A DNA stretch of 64,000 bases from Georgenia subflava. Its GTDB lineage: Bacteria; Actinomycetota; Actinomycetes; Actinomycetales; Actinomycetaceae. The notes below the pieces were generated by a model, which saw only the letters and a list, made by a program, of their open reading frames with translations, did no database searches and had not been told where the DNA came from. Positions 45,616-54,659 of this stretch are shown here, piece by piece (position 1 is the first letter of the stretch; each line of letters starts with the position of its first letter). Position numbers and translations under genes: made by a program. The stretch lies in contig NZ_VUKD01000005.1 in the NCBI RefSeq assembly GCF_009193155.1, forward strand, positions 186,001 to 250,000, read 5' to 3'.

Positions 45616-46932
45616 ATGACCAGTGGCAAGCAGCTGAAGGCGCGCGTACGCGCGCGGATGGCCCGCACCGGCGAGCGGTACGCCGTGGCCCGGGCGCACG
45701 TGCTGGGTGCGAGCGGCGGGGCTGGACCCGTCGTCGATGCCGGGTGGACGCTGCGCGGCGGCACTGACCCGGACACCGCCGCGCTGGCCAACGTGCTCGA
45801 GCACCGCGGGGTCACCGGGCCGGACTGGCCGCTGACCGAGCCGCTGTTGCTCGTCGTCGGCGGCGGCCTCGGTGCCGGCTACATCCTGTGGGAGTTCGCG
45901 CACGACGACAGTCGCGTGGTCACCCTCGGGTTCACGCACTCGTGGCAGTACTTCGACCGCCGGCTGGCGACGACGGTCGACCGGCTCGGGCTGGACGTTG
46001 CGTGGTCGCGCACCGGCGGCTCCGGCGCCGCGGCGCGGGCGCTGGCCTCGACGCTGGCCGCCGGCGACCCTGCCATCGTCTGGCCGGACCGCTACCACGT
46101 CGGTTACTGGAACCTGCCCGAGCACCTCGACGGACACGGCGGCCACCCAGTCGTCGCCTACGCCGGTGGGGGCGACCAGGTGCACGTCGACGACCGCACG
46201 CTGGGCCCGCTGACCGTGCCCGTCGCCGCGGTCGACCGGGCGCGAGCCCGGGTGGGCAGCTACAAGAACACGATGCTGGTCGTCCGGTCCTCGGACGAGG
46301 TGGTGCCGGCCGACCGGCTGCGTGCCGCGGTGCGGGACGGGCTGCAGGCGATGGTCGACCACCTGGCCGGCTCGTCGACGTCGTTCGCCCTGCCCGCGTG
46401 GCGCAAGTGGTCGCGGCTCCTGGTCGACCAGCGTGCGGCGAAGGGCTGGCCGACGGTGTTCGCCGACCGGCGCGGGATGCTGCGGGCGCTGGCCGGGGTG
46501 TGGGAGGGGGTCGAGCCCGCCGGGATGGACGGCGGGCACCTGCGCGGCCTGTTCGCCGACGGGCTCACGCAGGCCGCCGCCGTCCTTGAGGAGCCGGCTC
46601 TGGCGGCCGAGGCGCAGCGGTGGCAGGAGATCGGGCAGCGCTGGCATCTCCTCGCCGAGACCGCGCTGCCGGACGACGTCCCGGCCATCGCCGAGATCCG
46701 CGAGCTGACCGCGACGGTGACCGGCGCCGTCGCCGAGGGGGACGCCGGAGCTGCGGAGCGCACGGCGGCCGCCGAGCAGCTGTGGCGGCTGCGGGCCGAG
46801 CACGCGGACGCGTCGCCGCTGGACGAGGAGCGGCTGGCCTCCATCCGCACGGCGATGAGCGCACAGCTCGCCGCGATCCACGAGGCCGAGACGAGCGCGG
46901 TCGCGTCACTGAGGGCGGTGCTCAGCCGCTGA
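45616..46932 (+). CDS. BtrH N-terminal domain-containing protein
   Basis: A 438-residue protein. It begins with a short basic S-G-K-Q-L-K-A-R-V-R-A-R-M-A-R-T-G segment. The BtrH-type peptidase-like fold follows, with L-A-N-V-L-E-H-R-G, G-G-L-G-A-G-Y-I and F-T-H-S-W-Q-Y-F. The C-terminal ~220 residues are a helical DUF4872-like domain with D-H-L-A-G-S-S and L-P-A-W-R-K-W. BtrH transfers an acyl-amino group in butirosin synthesis. No other antibiotic genes are visible, so the substrate here is unknown. It sits between rfbA and rfbD. Confidence 0.8.
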   Translation: MTSGKQLKARVRARMARTGERYAVARAHVLGASGGAGPVVDAGWTLRGGTDPDTAALANVLEHRGVTGPDWPLTEPLLLVVGGGLGAGYILWEFAHDDSRVVTLGFTHSWQYFDRRLATTVDRLGLDVAWSRTGGSGAAARALASTLAAGDPAIVWPDRYHVGYWNLPEHLDGHGGHPVVAYAGGGDQVHVDDRTLGPLTVPVAAVDRARARVGSYKNTMLVVRSSDEVVPADRLRAAVRDGLQAMVDHLAGSSTSFALPAWRKWSRLLVDQRAAKGWPTVFADRRGMLRALAGVWEGVEPAGMDGGHLRGLFADGLTQAAAVLEEPALAAEAQRWQEIGQRWHLLAETALPDDVPAIAEIRELTATVTGAVAEGDAGAAERTAAAEQLWRLRAEHADASPLDEERLASIRTAMSAQLAAIHEAETSAVASLRAVLSR

Positions 46933-46980
46933 GCGCCGGCGCCGCGTCGCAAGAGACACCGGGGCGCTGCGAGCTCGCGC

Positions 46981-47829
46981 TCAGCGCGCTGCGAGGACCG
47001 CCCCGGCGGCGGCGCGCCACCGCTCGGCCCAGTCGCCGATCGGCTCGACTCCGACGCGCCGCAGGGCGTCGTGCCCGAGGACGGAGTACGCCGGGCGCGG
47101 CGCCGGGCGCACGAACGCCTCCGACGTCGTCTCGCCGACCATCGCGGGGTCCTTGCCCAGCCCGGCGACGATCTCCTGGGTGAACCCGTGCCAGGACACC
47201 TGTCCCGACGACGTGCCGTGGTACGTGCCGGCCGGCGCCCCGGCCTCGACCAGCCGCACGATCAGGTCCGCCAGGTCGACCGTCCAGGTGGGCTGGCCGA
47301 CCTGGTCCGCCACCACAGACAGCTCGTCGCGCTCGGCGGCAAGCCGGGCCATGGTCTTCGGGAAGCAGCCGCCGTGCGCGCCGTAGAGCCAGGCGGTCCG
47401 CACGATGAGGTGGTCCGGCGCCTCGGCCCGCACGGCCCACTCCCCGGCCGCCTTCGTGCGCCCGTAGGCCGACGCCGGAGCCAGCGCCGCGTCCTCCGCG
47501 TACGGCTGCGTGGCCGAACCGTCGAAGACGTAGTCGGTCGAGACCTGCACCATGCGGGCCCCGGCGCCGTGCGCGGCGCGGGCGAGCAGCTGTGGCCCGA
47601 CGGCGTTGAGCCGGAACGCGCCGGCCTCGTCGGACTCGGCGTCGTCGACGGCGGTCCACGCCGCGCAGTTGACGACGACGTCGACGTCGCGCACCGCCGC
47701 GGCGACCGAGCGGGCGTCGGTGACGTCGAGCTCGGCCCGGCCGGCCGCGCGCACGTCGTGCGTCCCGCCCAGCCGCTCCACCAGGTCCGTGCCGAGCATG
47801 CCCGTGGCTCCTGCCACCAACCAGCGCAT
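46981..47829 (-). CDS. rfbD: dTDP-4-dehydrorhamnose reductase
   Basis: A 282-residue short-chain reductase completing dTDP-L-rhamnose. It has the N-terminal G-A-T-G-M-L-G dinucleotide loop, N-C-A-A-W-T-A-V-D-D-A-E, S-T-D-Y-V-F-D-G and the catalytic Y-G-R-T-K-A-A-G-E. It is convergent with the BtrH-like gene and divergent from the SpoIID/LytB gene. The rhamnose genes are therefore dispersed and not in one operon; an rfbB dehydratase is not seen in this window. Confidence 0.93.
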   Translation of the reverse strand: MRWLVAGATGMLGTDLVERLGGTHDVRAAGRAELDVTDARSVAAAVRDVDVVVNCAAWTAVDDAESDEAGAFRLNAVGPQLLARAAHGAGARMVQVSTDYVFDGSATQPYAEDAALAPASAYGRTKAAGEWAVRAEAPDHLIVRTAWLYGAHGGCFPKTMARLAAERDELSVVADQVGQPTWTVDLADLIVRLVEAGAPAGTYHGTSSGQVSWHGFTQEIVAGLGKDPAMVGETTSEAFVRPAPRPAYSVLGHDALRRVGVEPIGDWAERWRAAAGAVLAAR

Positions 47830-48016
47830 CGCGTATGTCCCTTCGTCGACGTCTCACCGCAGCCTAACGACGACGCGAGGCACTGTTCCGGACGCCTACC
47901 GCCCAGGTATCGTGGGTCACAGTGTCCGGACGTGCAGGTGCGTTCCGGGCCGGCGGGCACCATGCGGGAGCTGGCACGCGCGCGGCACCACTTCCCCGAA
48001 CCGAAGGACGCACAGC

Positions 48017-49972
48017 ATGGACAGGCTCCGGCTCTTCATCAGCACGACCGTGACGAGCATGCTGGTCCTGGCCGGCCTCGTCGCGATCTCGCAGCCGGCG
48101 GCCGCCGCCGAGGAGCGCTACCCGGCGCCGGCCAGCGGCTACTGGGACGTCAACGGGCGCGGCTGGGGCCACGGCATCGGCATGTCCCAGTGGGGCGCTC
48201 TGGGTGCGGCCGAGCAGGGCCAGTCGTACACCCAGATCCTCGACTTCTACTACCCCGGCACCACGAGGAACACCGTTCCCAACTCGAACATCCGGGTCGC
48301 GCTGAGCCAGGACGACTACACCCCGACGGACACGGTCACCCTCGGCGTCCCCACGGGGCAGCGGATGACGATCAAGGACGCAGCCGGGAACGCCATCGTC
48401 TCCGGCGTGGCCGGGCGGTTCACGGTGACCCGCGACAGTGACGGCTTCACCATCGAGCGCCGCGACCGGATCGACGTCAACGAGGCGGACGCCGACCGTG
48501 GGGTGCGGGCGACCTACGAGTCCGCCTCCTCGGAGATCGAGTTCTCCACCGGTGACGGCGTCGCCGTGTTCCCCGTGCAGCGGGAGACCGACGGCACCTG
48601 GTACCGCGGCACGCTCCGACTGGTGGGCAGCGCGGGCGTCGCCGGCGCCTTCGACGTCGTCAACCACCTCCGGCTCGAGGACTACCTCCGCGGCGTGGTC
48701 CCCCGCGAGTCCCCGTCCGCCTGGCCTGCCGAGGCTCTGAAGGCCCAGGCCGTCGCGGCCCGCAGCTACGCGCTGACCGAGAAGAAGGCGGCGCACTTCG
48801 ACACCTGTGACACGACGCAGTGCCAGGTCTACGGCGGGCGCGCGGAGGTCGTCGCCGACGGCGTGGCCTTCGGTGTCCGCTCCAACGAGGCAGCAAGCAC
48901 CGACGCAGCGATCAGCGCCACCGCCGGCCAGGTCCGCTGGTACGCCGGCAAGGTCGCCTTCACCCAGTTCTCCGCCAACAACGGCGGCTTCTCCCGTCAG
49001 GGCCGGGCGTACGGCGCCGAGGTCCCCTACCTGCCGGCGAAGGCAGACCCGTGGACCGGCACCGGCACCGGTGACGCGCGCACCCGGTGGACCGACCGCC
49101 TCGCCGTCAGCACCGTCGCCCAGCAGTGCCCCGACGACGGCTCCCTGCGGACCATGGTCATCACCCGCGACGGCAACGGCGAGCTCGGCGGCCGGATCGT
49201 GCAGGCGCGCCTGGAGTGCTCCACCGGGAACGTCACCCTGAGCCGTCCCGCGTTCGGGATGTACTCGAGCTGGTGGCGCCCCGTCGAGCCGCCGTACGGC
49301 TTCTTCCTCAACGACTCCTGGACCGCGACCGCCAACACGGTCTTCCAGTACGGCAAGCCCGACGACGAGGTCTACATCGGCGACTGGGACGGCGACGGGA
49401 TCGACACCATCGCCATCCGCCGCGGCGCCGAGTTCCACGTGCGCAACTCCAACAGCGGCGGCGCGGCCGACCGGGTCTTCGTCTACGGCAAGCCGGGCGA
49501 CGTCGTCCTCGTCGGCGACTGGAACGGCGACGGCGTCGACACCCTGGCCGTGCGCCGCGGGCCGGAATACCACATCAAGAACTCCGTCGCCCCGGGCAGG
49601 GCGGACCAGGTAGTCGTCTACGGCCGCTCCGGTGACGCCGTCGTCGTGGGCGACTGGGACGGCAACGGCAGCGACACCCTCGCCGTGCGACGCGGGATGG
49701 TCTACCACATCAAGAACTCCATCTCGGCCGGGAACGCCGACCAGGTCGTGCCCTACGGCAAGGCGGCCGACGTCGTCATGGTCGGTGACTGGAACGGCGA
49801 CAGTCGCGACACCCTCGCCGTCCGGCGGGGCCGTGAGTACCACATCAAGAACTCGATGAGCGGAGGCAAGGCCGACCTCGTCCTGGCCTACGGCCGCCCT
49901 GGCGACAAGGTCATCGTCGGCGACTGGAACGGCGACGGCACCGACACGCTCGGCGTGCACCGCACCCCCTGA
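48017..49972 (+). CDS. SpoIID/LytB domain protein with C-terminal five-repeat module
   Basis: A 651-residue secreted protein. It has a signal peptide ending in A-A-A-A, a motif W-G-H-G-I-G-M-S-Q-W-G-A near residue 55, and a SpoIID domain (~residues 215-420) with L-E-D-Y-L-R-G-V-V-P-R-E and W-P-A-E-A-L-K-A-Q-A-V-A-A-R-S-Y-A. SpoIID proteins are lytic transglycosylase-like peptidoglycan enzymes. The last 225 residues are five 45-residue repeats with GDWDGDG-like loops, joined without a linker, the same module as in five neighbouring proteins. Confidence 0.92.
   Translation: MDRLRLFISTTVTSMLVLAGLVAISQPAAAAEERYPAPASGYWDVNGRGWGHGIGMSQWGALGAAEQGQSYTQILDFYYPGTTRNTVPNSNIRVALSQDDYTPTDTVTLGVPTGQRMTIKDAAGNAIVSGVAGRFTVTRDSDGFTIERRDRIDVNEADADRGVRATYESASSEIEFSTGDGVAVFPVQRETDGTWYRGTLRLVGSAGVAGAFDVVNHLRLEDYLRGVVPRESPSAWPAEALKAQAVAARSYALTEKKAAHFDTCDTTQCQVYGGRAEVVADGVAFGVRSNEAASTDAAISATAGQVRWYAGKVAFTQFSANNGGFSRQGRAYGAEVPYLPAKADPWTGTGTGDARTRWTDRLAVSTVAQQCPDDGSLRTMVITRDGNGELGGRIVQARLECSTGNVTLSRPAFGMYSSWWRPVEPPYGFFLNDSWTATANTVFQYGKPDDEVYIGDWDGDGIDTIAIRRGAEFHVRNSNSGGAADRVFVYGKPGDVVLVGDWNGDGVDTLAVRRGPEYHIKNSVAPGRADQVVVYGRSGDAVVVGDWDGNGSDTLAVRRGMVYHIKNSISAGNADQVVPYGKAADVVMVGDWNGDSRDTLAVRRGREYHIKNSMSGGKADLVLAYGRPGDKVIVGDWNGDGTDTLGVHRTP
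49295..49969 (+). repeat. 225-residue five-repeat module, copy A (SpoIID/LytB protein)
   Basis: Exactly 675 bases, five 45-residue units: an N-terminal Y-G-F-F-L-N-D-S-W half-unit equivalent, G-D-W-D-G-D-G-I-D-T and four more acidic loops, then the end G-V-H-R. Consensus of one unit: Y-x-V-K-N-x-x-x-x-G-x-A-D-x-V-x-V-Y-G-R then a G-D-W-x-G-D loop. Confidence 0.9.
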
Positions 49973-50179
49973 CGCACCGGCGCCACGCGGCCGGCCGCGC
50001 GCGTCCGACGCCGGCCCGGTCGCGCCGCACGGCGCCGGTCGGGTCCGAGCCGGACCCGCGGTCGTCCCTTTGCGCGACCGCGGGGCCGGACGCTGGGCAC
50101 CGCGTTCGGCCAGGCCGCGGGCACGTCGGTACTGTGGGGCCGCCGGGCACCGTGCCCGGGCGATCGAAGGGATGTGCCG

Positions 50180-50797
50180 ATGGAGTTCCGTGAGCTGAGC
50201 GTGCCGGGTTCGTGGGAGATCACACCCAGGCTGTTCGGCGACCCGCGCGGCGTGTTCCTCGAGGCGTTCAAGGAGGAGGCGTTCGTCGAGGCGGTCGGGC
50301 ACCCCCTGAACCTCAGGCAAGCCAACTCCTCCGTCTCGGCCGCCGGCGTGGTGCGCGGCGTCCACTTCGCCGACGTGCCGCCGTCCCAGGCCAAGTACGT
50401 CATGTGCCCGCGCGGGGCGGTGCTCGACTTCGTCGTGGATATCCGGGTCGGCTCCCCCACCTTCGGCCGGTGGGACAGCGTGCTCCTCGACGACGTCGAC
50501 CGTCGCGCGATCTACATCTCCGAGGGTCTCGGGCACGCCTTCTGCTCCCTCGAGGACGACTCCACGGTCGTCTACCTGTGCTCGGCTCCCTACGCCCCGG
50601 GCCGTGAGCACGGGGTGCACCCGCTGGACGCGGACGTCGGCATCGAGTGGCCCACCACCGGCCGTGACGGCGCCCCGCTGGAGCTGCTCCTCTCGGACAA
50701 GGACACCGCTGCACCCGGCCTGCTCGAGGCGAAGGAGCAGGGGCTCCTCCCCCGCTACGACGAGGTCCAGGAGCTCCTCGCCTCGCTGCGCGCCTGA
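50180..50797 (+). CDS. rfbC: dTDP-4-dehydrorhamnose 3,5-epimerase
   Basis: A 205-residue cupin-fold epimerase of the dTDP-rhamnose pathway. It has F-G-D-P-R-G-V-F-L-E-A-F, the catalytic V-V-R-G-V-H-F-A and the closing Y-I-S-E-G-L-G-H-A-F. ATG 50180 has a GAAGGGA ribosome site; GTG 50174 is also possible. The downstream GT2 gene begins two bases after the stop, so a rhamnosyl donor and its transferase are co-expressed. Confidence 0.93.
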   Translation: MEFRELSVPGSWEITPRLFGDPRGVFLEAFKEEAFVEAVGHPLNLRQANSSVSAAGVVRGVHFADVPPSQAKYVMCPRGAVLDFVVDIRVGSPTFGRWDSVLLDDVDRRAIYISEGLGHAFCSLEDDSTVVYLCSAPYAPGREHGVHPLDADVGIEWPTTGRDGAPLELLLSDKDTAAPGLLEAKEQGLLPRYDEVQELLASLRA

Positions 50798-50799
50798 GC

Positions 50800-51717
50800 A
50801 TGACCGACGAACCGACGGTCGTCGCCGTCGTGGTGACGCACCGGCCGCGCCCCGAGCTGGTCACCCCGCTGCTGGAGGCGCTCGCCGCACAGTGCGCGCA
50901 CGTCGTCGTGGTGGACAACGGCTCGTCGGCGCAGGCGGTGGCCGACCTGCGGGCGAGCGGCGCCCGCCTCGGCGTCGACGTCGTGGCGCTGGCCAGCAAC
51001 GAGGGCATCGCGCACGCCCAGAACGTCGGCATCGCGCGGGCGCGCGAGCTCGACGCGGACTGGGTCCTGCTCTCCGACCAGGACTCGCTCCCGGCCGCGG
51101 ACATGGTCGAGCAGCTGCTCGCCGGTGCGCGCCGGGCGACCGCACGGGGCGACCGGGTGGCCGCCGTGGGGCCGGTGTCCTCCGACACCCGCTCCAGCAC
51201 CGAGCAGATGGTCTACGTCAGCCGTCGGTGGGGGCCGCGGCGGGCCCGCCCGGACGAGGTGCACGACGGCCTGGTCGACGCGGCGTTCCTCATCGCCTCG
51301 GGCTGCCTGATCGAGGCCGCCGCCCTGGACGAGGTCGGCGGGATGAACGCCGACTGGTTCATCGACCACGTCGACCTGGAGTGGGGGCTGCGCGCACGCC
51401 GGGCGGGCTACGGCCTCTACGCCGTCACCGACGCGCACCTCGACCACGAGCTCGGCGACCGGCTCACCAAGCTCCCAGGCCGCGCGCAGGAGGTCCACGT
51501 CCACTCCCCCGTGCGCACCTACTACCTCACCCGCAACACCGTGCTGCTGATCCGCTCCGGCCTCATGAGCCGTGCCTGGTCCGTCGGCTACGTCGTCTGG
51601 CTGGCGAAGTACGTCGCGTTCAACTCGCTCCTCGCGGCGCCGCGACGACGGCGCATCCCCCTCATGGTCCGCGGCCTGCGCGACGGGCTCCGCGGACGGG
51701 TCGGCCCGCTGCGCTGA
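50800..51717 (+). CDS. glycosyltransferase family 2, rhamnosyltransferase-like
   Basis: A 305-residue GT-A enzyme. V-V-V-D-N-G-S-S near residue 37 and S-D-Q-D-S near residue 93 match the RfbN/RfbF-type rhamnosyltransferase group, and I-D-H-V-D-L-E-W-G-L-R is the usual acceptor-side motif. It is co-transcribed with rfbC, so a rhamnose substrate is likely. It ends in a basic tail with no membrane helix. Confidence 0.9.
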   Translation: MTDEPTVVAVVVTHRPRPELVTPLLEALAAQCAHVVVVDNGSSAQAVADLRASGARLGVDVVALASNEGIAHAQNVGIARARELDADWVLLSDQDSLPAADMVEQLLAGARRATARGDRVAAVGPVSSDTRSSTEQMVYVSRRWGPRRARPDEVHDGLVDAAFLIASGCLIEAAALDEVGGMNADWFIDHVDLEWGLRARRAGYGLYAVTDAHLDHELGDRLTKLPGRAQEVHVHSPVRTYYLTRNTVLLIRSGLMSRAWSVGYVVWLAKYVAFNSLLAAPRRRRIPLMVRGLRDGLRGRVGPLR

Positions 51718-51766
51718 CCGAACCGCCTCCCCCGACCGCCGCCACTGTCCGCCCCCACCGCCGACT

Positions 51767-51814
51767 GACACGCACTGCACGGGTCTGCCGCGGCAGAACG
51801 GTGCGGTTCGTGTC
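51767..51814. terminator. imperfect hairpin terminator after the rhamnosyltransferase
   Basis: An inner TCTGCC-GC-GGCAGA stem is extended outward by paired GCAC/GTGC blocks and GACACG/CGTGTC. It begins 50 bases after the gene. Confidence 0.55.
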
Positions 51815-51870
51815 GCTCACCGGGGTCGCGGGCGCACCCGCCGAGGTCGTTGATGTGGCTTCGGCCCCGG

Positions 51871-51892
51871 GCAACATCTGACAACCGGTGGC
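51871..51892. promoter_or_regulatory. 22-bp motif shared with the GH3 upstream region
   Basis: 20 of 22 bases (GCAACATCTGACAACCGGTG and two more) match the site at 54489-54510. It lies 106 bases before the alpha/beta-hydrolase start. A likely regulator site. Confidence 0.5.
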
Positions 51893-51997
51893 CAATGCCA
51901 CCTCCGCCGCACCACGATGGCCGCGAGCCGGCGCCGACGCCGGCCTGACGACGTCCACCGACGACGACGACGTCACCCCATCCAGGAGAGGCACCTC

Positions 51998-54337
51998 ATG
52001 AGCAGGCCCTTCATCCCTCGCCCAGCCAGGACGGCCCTGACGGCCGCCTGTGTGGGCGCGGTCGTCATCAGCGTCGCCGCGGCACCGGCGTCCGCGGCCC
52101 CGGACCCGATCACGGAGTCCCTGATCGCCGTCCCCGACGTCCAGCCGGTCCCCGAGACCGCCGACAGCCACATGTGGTCCAGCATGGAGCGCGCTCGACT
52201 GCCGTTCGACGTCGCCGACTTCGGGTACGTCGAGGAGGAGTACTTCCTCTCCGGCACCGCCAACGTCTACGACAGCACCGACGACGAGCTGACGGTCACG
52301 CAGGAGGACGTCCCGTACGTCAACAACATCCTGGTGCGCCGTCCCGCCGCCGCGGCCGACTCCTCCGGCGTCGTGCTGGTCGACATCCTCAACGCCTCCA
52401 ACGGGTTCCCCGGCGAGGACCACTGGCGGCGGATGTGGCAGTGGGCGATGGAGGAGGGCCACACCGTCATCGGCCTGACCTCCAAGCCGATCCAGGTCGA
52501 CGCGCTGCAGAACTACGACCCCGAGCGCTACGCGGACCTGACCTGGGACCTCGACGACGGCGACGACGTCGGGCGCGAGCCGATCATCGCGGACCCCGAG
52601 GACCCGAGCAGCTTCGACCCCTTCATGGTGCTCGAGGACGCGGAGGAGGGCCTTGTCTGGGACATCATCACCCAGCTCGGCACCCTGCTCGACGGCGACG
52701 AGGCAGGCTCCGTCCTGGGTGGGCAGACCGCGGAGACGACCCTGCTCATGGGTCAGTCCCAGTCCGGGGTCTACCTGAACACCTACGCCACCCACTTCCA
52801 CGAGCTGCAGGCGGAAGCCAACTACGGCTCCGTGTGGGACGGCTACCTCAACACGGTGGGGGCGGTGATCGAGCGACCGCTGGCACAAGGCACCGAGGAC
52901 GGCTTTGCCACCCTCCCTGGTGCGGAGGTGGCGCTCGACGTCCCGTTCGTCACCGTGACCTCTGAGGGGGACGCCGGCCTGTTCGGGGCCGCCACGCTCG
53001 CCGAGAAGGAGCTTCCCGAGTCCCGGCGGCACTGGCAGGTGCCCGGCACCCCGCACACCGACCTGCTGTCCCCGGTGATCCCGGCGGACGAGGAGATCTA
53101 CCAGGCGGGCCGGCTGCCGAACCTCAACGTGCACGACGAGGCGTTCGTGGACGGCCTCAACCTCTACCCTCTGGAGCCGGCGATCATCGCCGCCGCCGAG
53201 GCCCTCATCGCCTCCGCCCAGGACGGCGCCGAGCTCCCGGCCTCGCAGTGGTTCGACCAGGCCGCGGGCGAGCTCGTCCGTGACGAGGCCGGGAACGTGA
53301 CCGGCGGGGTCCGCTACGGCCTCATCGAGCACCCGCTCGGCCAGTACCTCGGCGCCTCGGCACCGGGCGCGGTCGCGGGGTCCATGGACCTGATGTCCGC
53401 CGAGGAGTTCACCACGACGTACGGCACCCGCGAGGCCTACCTCGAGCAGATGTCGGCGTTCGACGACGGCCAGATCGAGGCCGGGTATCTCACCGAGTAC
53501 GGCGCGGACTACCTCTACGCCGTGGCGAACCTGCTCCTGGACCGCATCGAGTCCGGGGAGCCGGGCGAGGAGCCGGGTGAGCCGGAGGAGCCGGGTGAGC
53601 CGGAGGAGCCGGGTGAGCCGGAGGAGCCGGGTCAGCCCGGGGAGCCGGCGGAACAGCCGTTCGGGTTCTTCCTGAACGACTCGTGGACCGCGAAGGCGAA
53701 CCACGTGTTCATGTACGGCAAGCTCACCGACGAGGTCCTGATCGGGGACTGGGACGGCGACGGCACCGACTCCATCACCGTGCGTCGCGGGAACGTCTTC
53801 TACGTCTCCAACGCCCCCCGCGGTGGGGCGGCCGAGCACGTCTACGTCTACGGCCGCCCCGGCGACACCGTCCTCGTGGGCGACTGGGACGGCGACGGCA
53901 AGGACACCCTCGCCGTGCGACGCGGCGCCGAGTACCACGTCAAGAACAACCTGGCCGGCGGCCCTGCCGACCAGGTCGTGGTCTACGGACGCTCCGGCGA
54001 CCAGGTCGTCGTCGGCGACTGGGACGGCGACAGCGAGGACACCTTCGCAGTGCGCCGAGGTGCGCAGTACTTCGTGAAGGACTCCATCGCCGCGGGCGAG
54101 GCCGACCAGGTCGTCGTCTACGGCCGTGCGAACGACGTCACACTCGCCGGTGACTGGGACGGCGACGACAAGGACACCTTCGCCGTACGGCGTGGGGCGA
54201 CCTACTTCGTCAAGAACTCCATCGCCCCCGGCGAGGCCGACAAGGTCCTCGTCTACGGCCGTGCGAACGACGAGGTCTACGTCGGCGACTGGAACGGCGA
54301 CGGCCAGGACACCCTCGGCGTCCGCAGGGTTCCGTGA
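51998..54337 (+). CDS. secreted alpha/beta-hydrolase with C-terminal five-repeat module
   Basis: A 779-residue secreted protein. The signal peptide ends in A-S-A-A-P. A ~500-residue alpha/beta-hydrolase domain of the PF20091 type follows, with the nucleophile motif M-G-Q-S-Q-S-G-V-Y-L around Ser254. Next is an acidic linker made of E-E-P-G-E-P units (nucleotides ~53561-53655), then the 225-residue five-repeat module. No LPxTG or C-terminal membrane anchor is present. An AGGAGAGG ribosome site precedes the ATG. The natural ester or lactone substrate cannot be read from sequence. Confidence 0.87.
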   Translation: MSRPFIPRPARTALTAACVGAVVISVAAAPASAAPDPITESLIAVPDVQPVPETADSHMWSSMERARLPFDVADFGYVEEEYFLSGTANVYDSTDDELTVTQEDVPYVNNILVRRPAAAADSSGVVLVDILNASNGFPGEDHWRRMWQWAMEEGHTVIGLTSKPIQVDALQNYDPERYADLTWDLDDGDDVGREPIIADPEDPSSFDPFMVLEDAEEGLVWDIITQLGTLLDGDEAGSVLGGQTAETTLLMGQSQSGVYLNTYATHFHELQAEANYGSVWDGYLNTVGAVIERPLAQGTEDGFATLPGAEVALDVPFVTVTSEGDAGLFGAATLAEKELPESRRHWQVPGTPHTDLLSPVIPADEEIYQAGRLPNLNVHDEAFVDGLNLYPLEPAIIAAAEALIASAQDGAELPASQWFDQAAGELVRDEAGNVTGGVRYGLIEHPLGQYLGASAPGAVAGSMDLMSAEEFTTTYGTREAYLEQMSAFDDGQIEAGYLTEYGADYLYAVANLLLDRIESGEPGEEPGEPEEPGEPEEPGEPEEPGQPGEPAEQPFGFFLNDSWTAKANHVFMYGKLTDEVLIGDWDGDGTDSITVRRGNVFYVSNAPRGGAAEHVYVYGRPGDTVLVGDWDGDGKDTLAVRRGAEYHVKNNLAGGPADQVVVYGRSGDQVVVGDWDGDSEDTFAVRRGAQYFVKDSIAAGEADQVVVYGRANDVTLAGDWDGDDKDTFAVRRGATYFVKNSIAPGEADKVLVYGRANDEVYVGDWNGDGQDTLGVRRVP
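53561..53655 (+). repeat. short in-frame repeats encoding a Glu-Pro-Gly linker
   Basis: Three near-identical 18-base units (GAGCCGGAGGAGCCGGGT) and variants encode the E-P-E-E-P-G linker between hydrolase and repeat module. The similar but shorter linkers of the GH3 and 5'-nucleotidase proteins suggest length change by slippage. Confidence 0.8.
53660..54334 (+). repeat. 225-residue five-repeat module, copy B (alpha/beta-hydrolase)
   Basis: 675 bases, five 45-residue units with loops G-D-W-D-G-D-G-T-D-S, -G-K-D-T, -S-E-D-T, -D-K-D-T and G-D-W-N-G-D-G-Q-D-T, ending G-V-R-R-V-P. Confidence 0.92.
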
Positions 54338-54392
54338 CCCGGTAGCACCGGTGCGGGGACCTGTTGCAGGACACCGCAGCACGCCCGCTCCA

Positions 54393-54435
54393 CCGATGAG
54401 GCCCGCACCCGAGTACCGGGTTCGGGCCTCATCGG
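54393..54435. terminator. hairpin terminator after the alpha/beta-hydrolase
   Basis: CCGATGAGGCCCGCACCCG pairs with CGGGTTCGGGCCTCATCGG with one mismatch. The GAGGCCCGCACCC core recurs in the terminators of the next two module genes. Confidence 0.8.
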
Positions 54436-54488
54436 CTGCTCCAAGACTCGTGCTCAGCTCCCCCTCGAAGGCGTCACGGACGCGCAAT

Positions 54489-54510
54489 GCAACATCTGGC
54501 AACCGTTGGC
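54489..54510. promoter_or_regulatory. 22-bp motif shared with the alpha/beta-hydrolase upstream region
   Basis: Inside it, TGGCAACCGTTGGCA is a near-perfect odd-length palindrome, typical of a dimeric repressor site. It lies 150 bases before the GH3 start. Confidence 0.5.
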
Positions 54511-54659
54511 AGTTCCGCTCGGGCTCCCGGGAGAGTGAGCAAGGTCACGTCCGAGGAGGGCCGTGACGTGCCAGCGCCGGGCCACGTCCCGGCGACGGAT
54601 GGACGACGACGTCCGGTCACGGACGCCGTCACCGCCCAGTTCAAAGGAGAACACCCTTC

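Larger units (their letters stand above)
54338..54659. other. intergenic region between the hydrolase and GH3 genes
   Basis: It contains the terminator at 54393-54435, the 22-bp motif at 54489-54510 and an AAAGGAG ribosome site for the GH3 gene. I see no small gene here. Confidence 0.6.
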
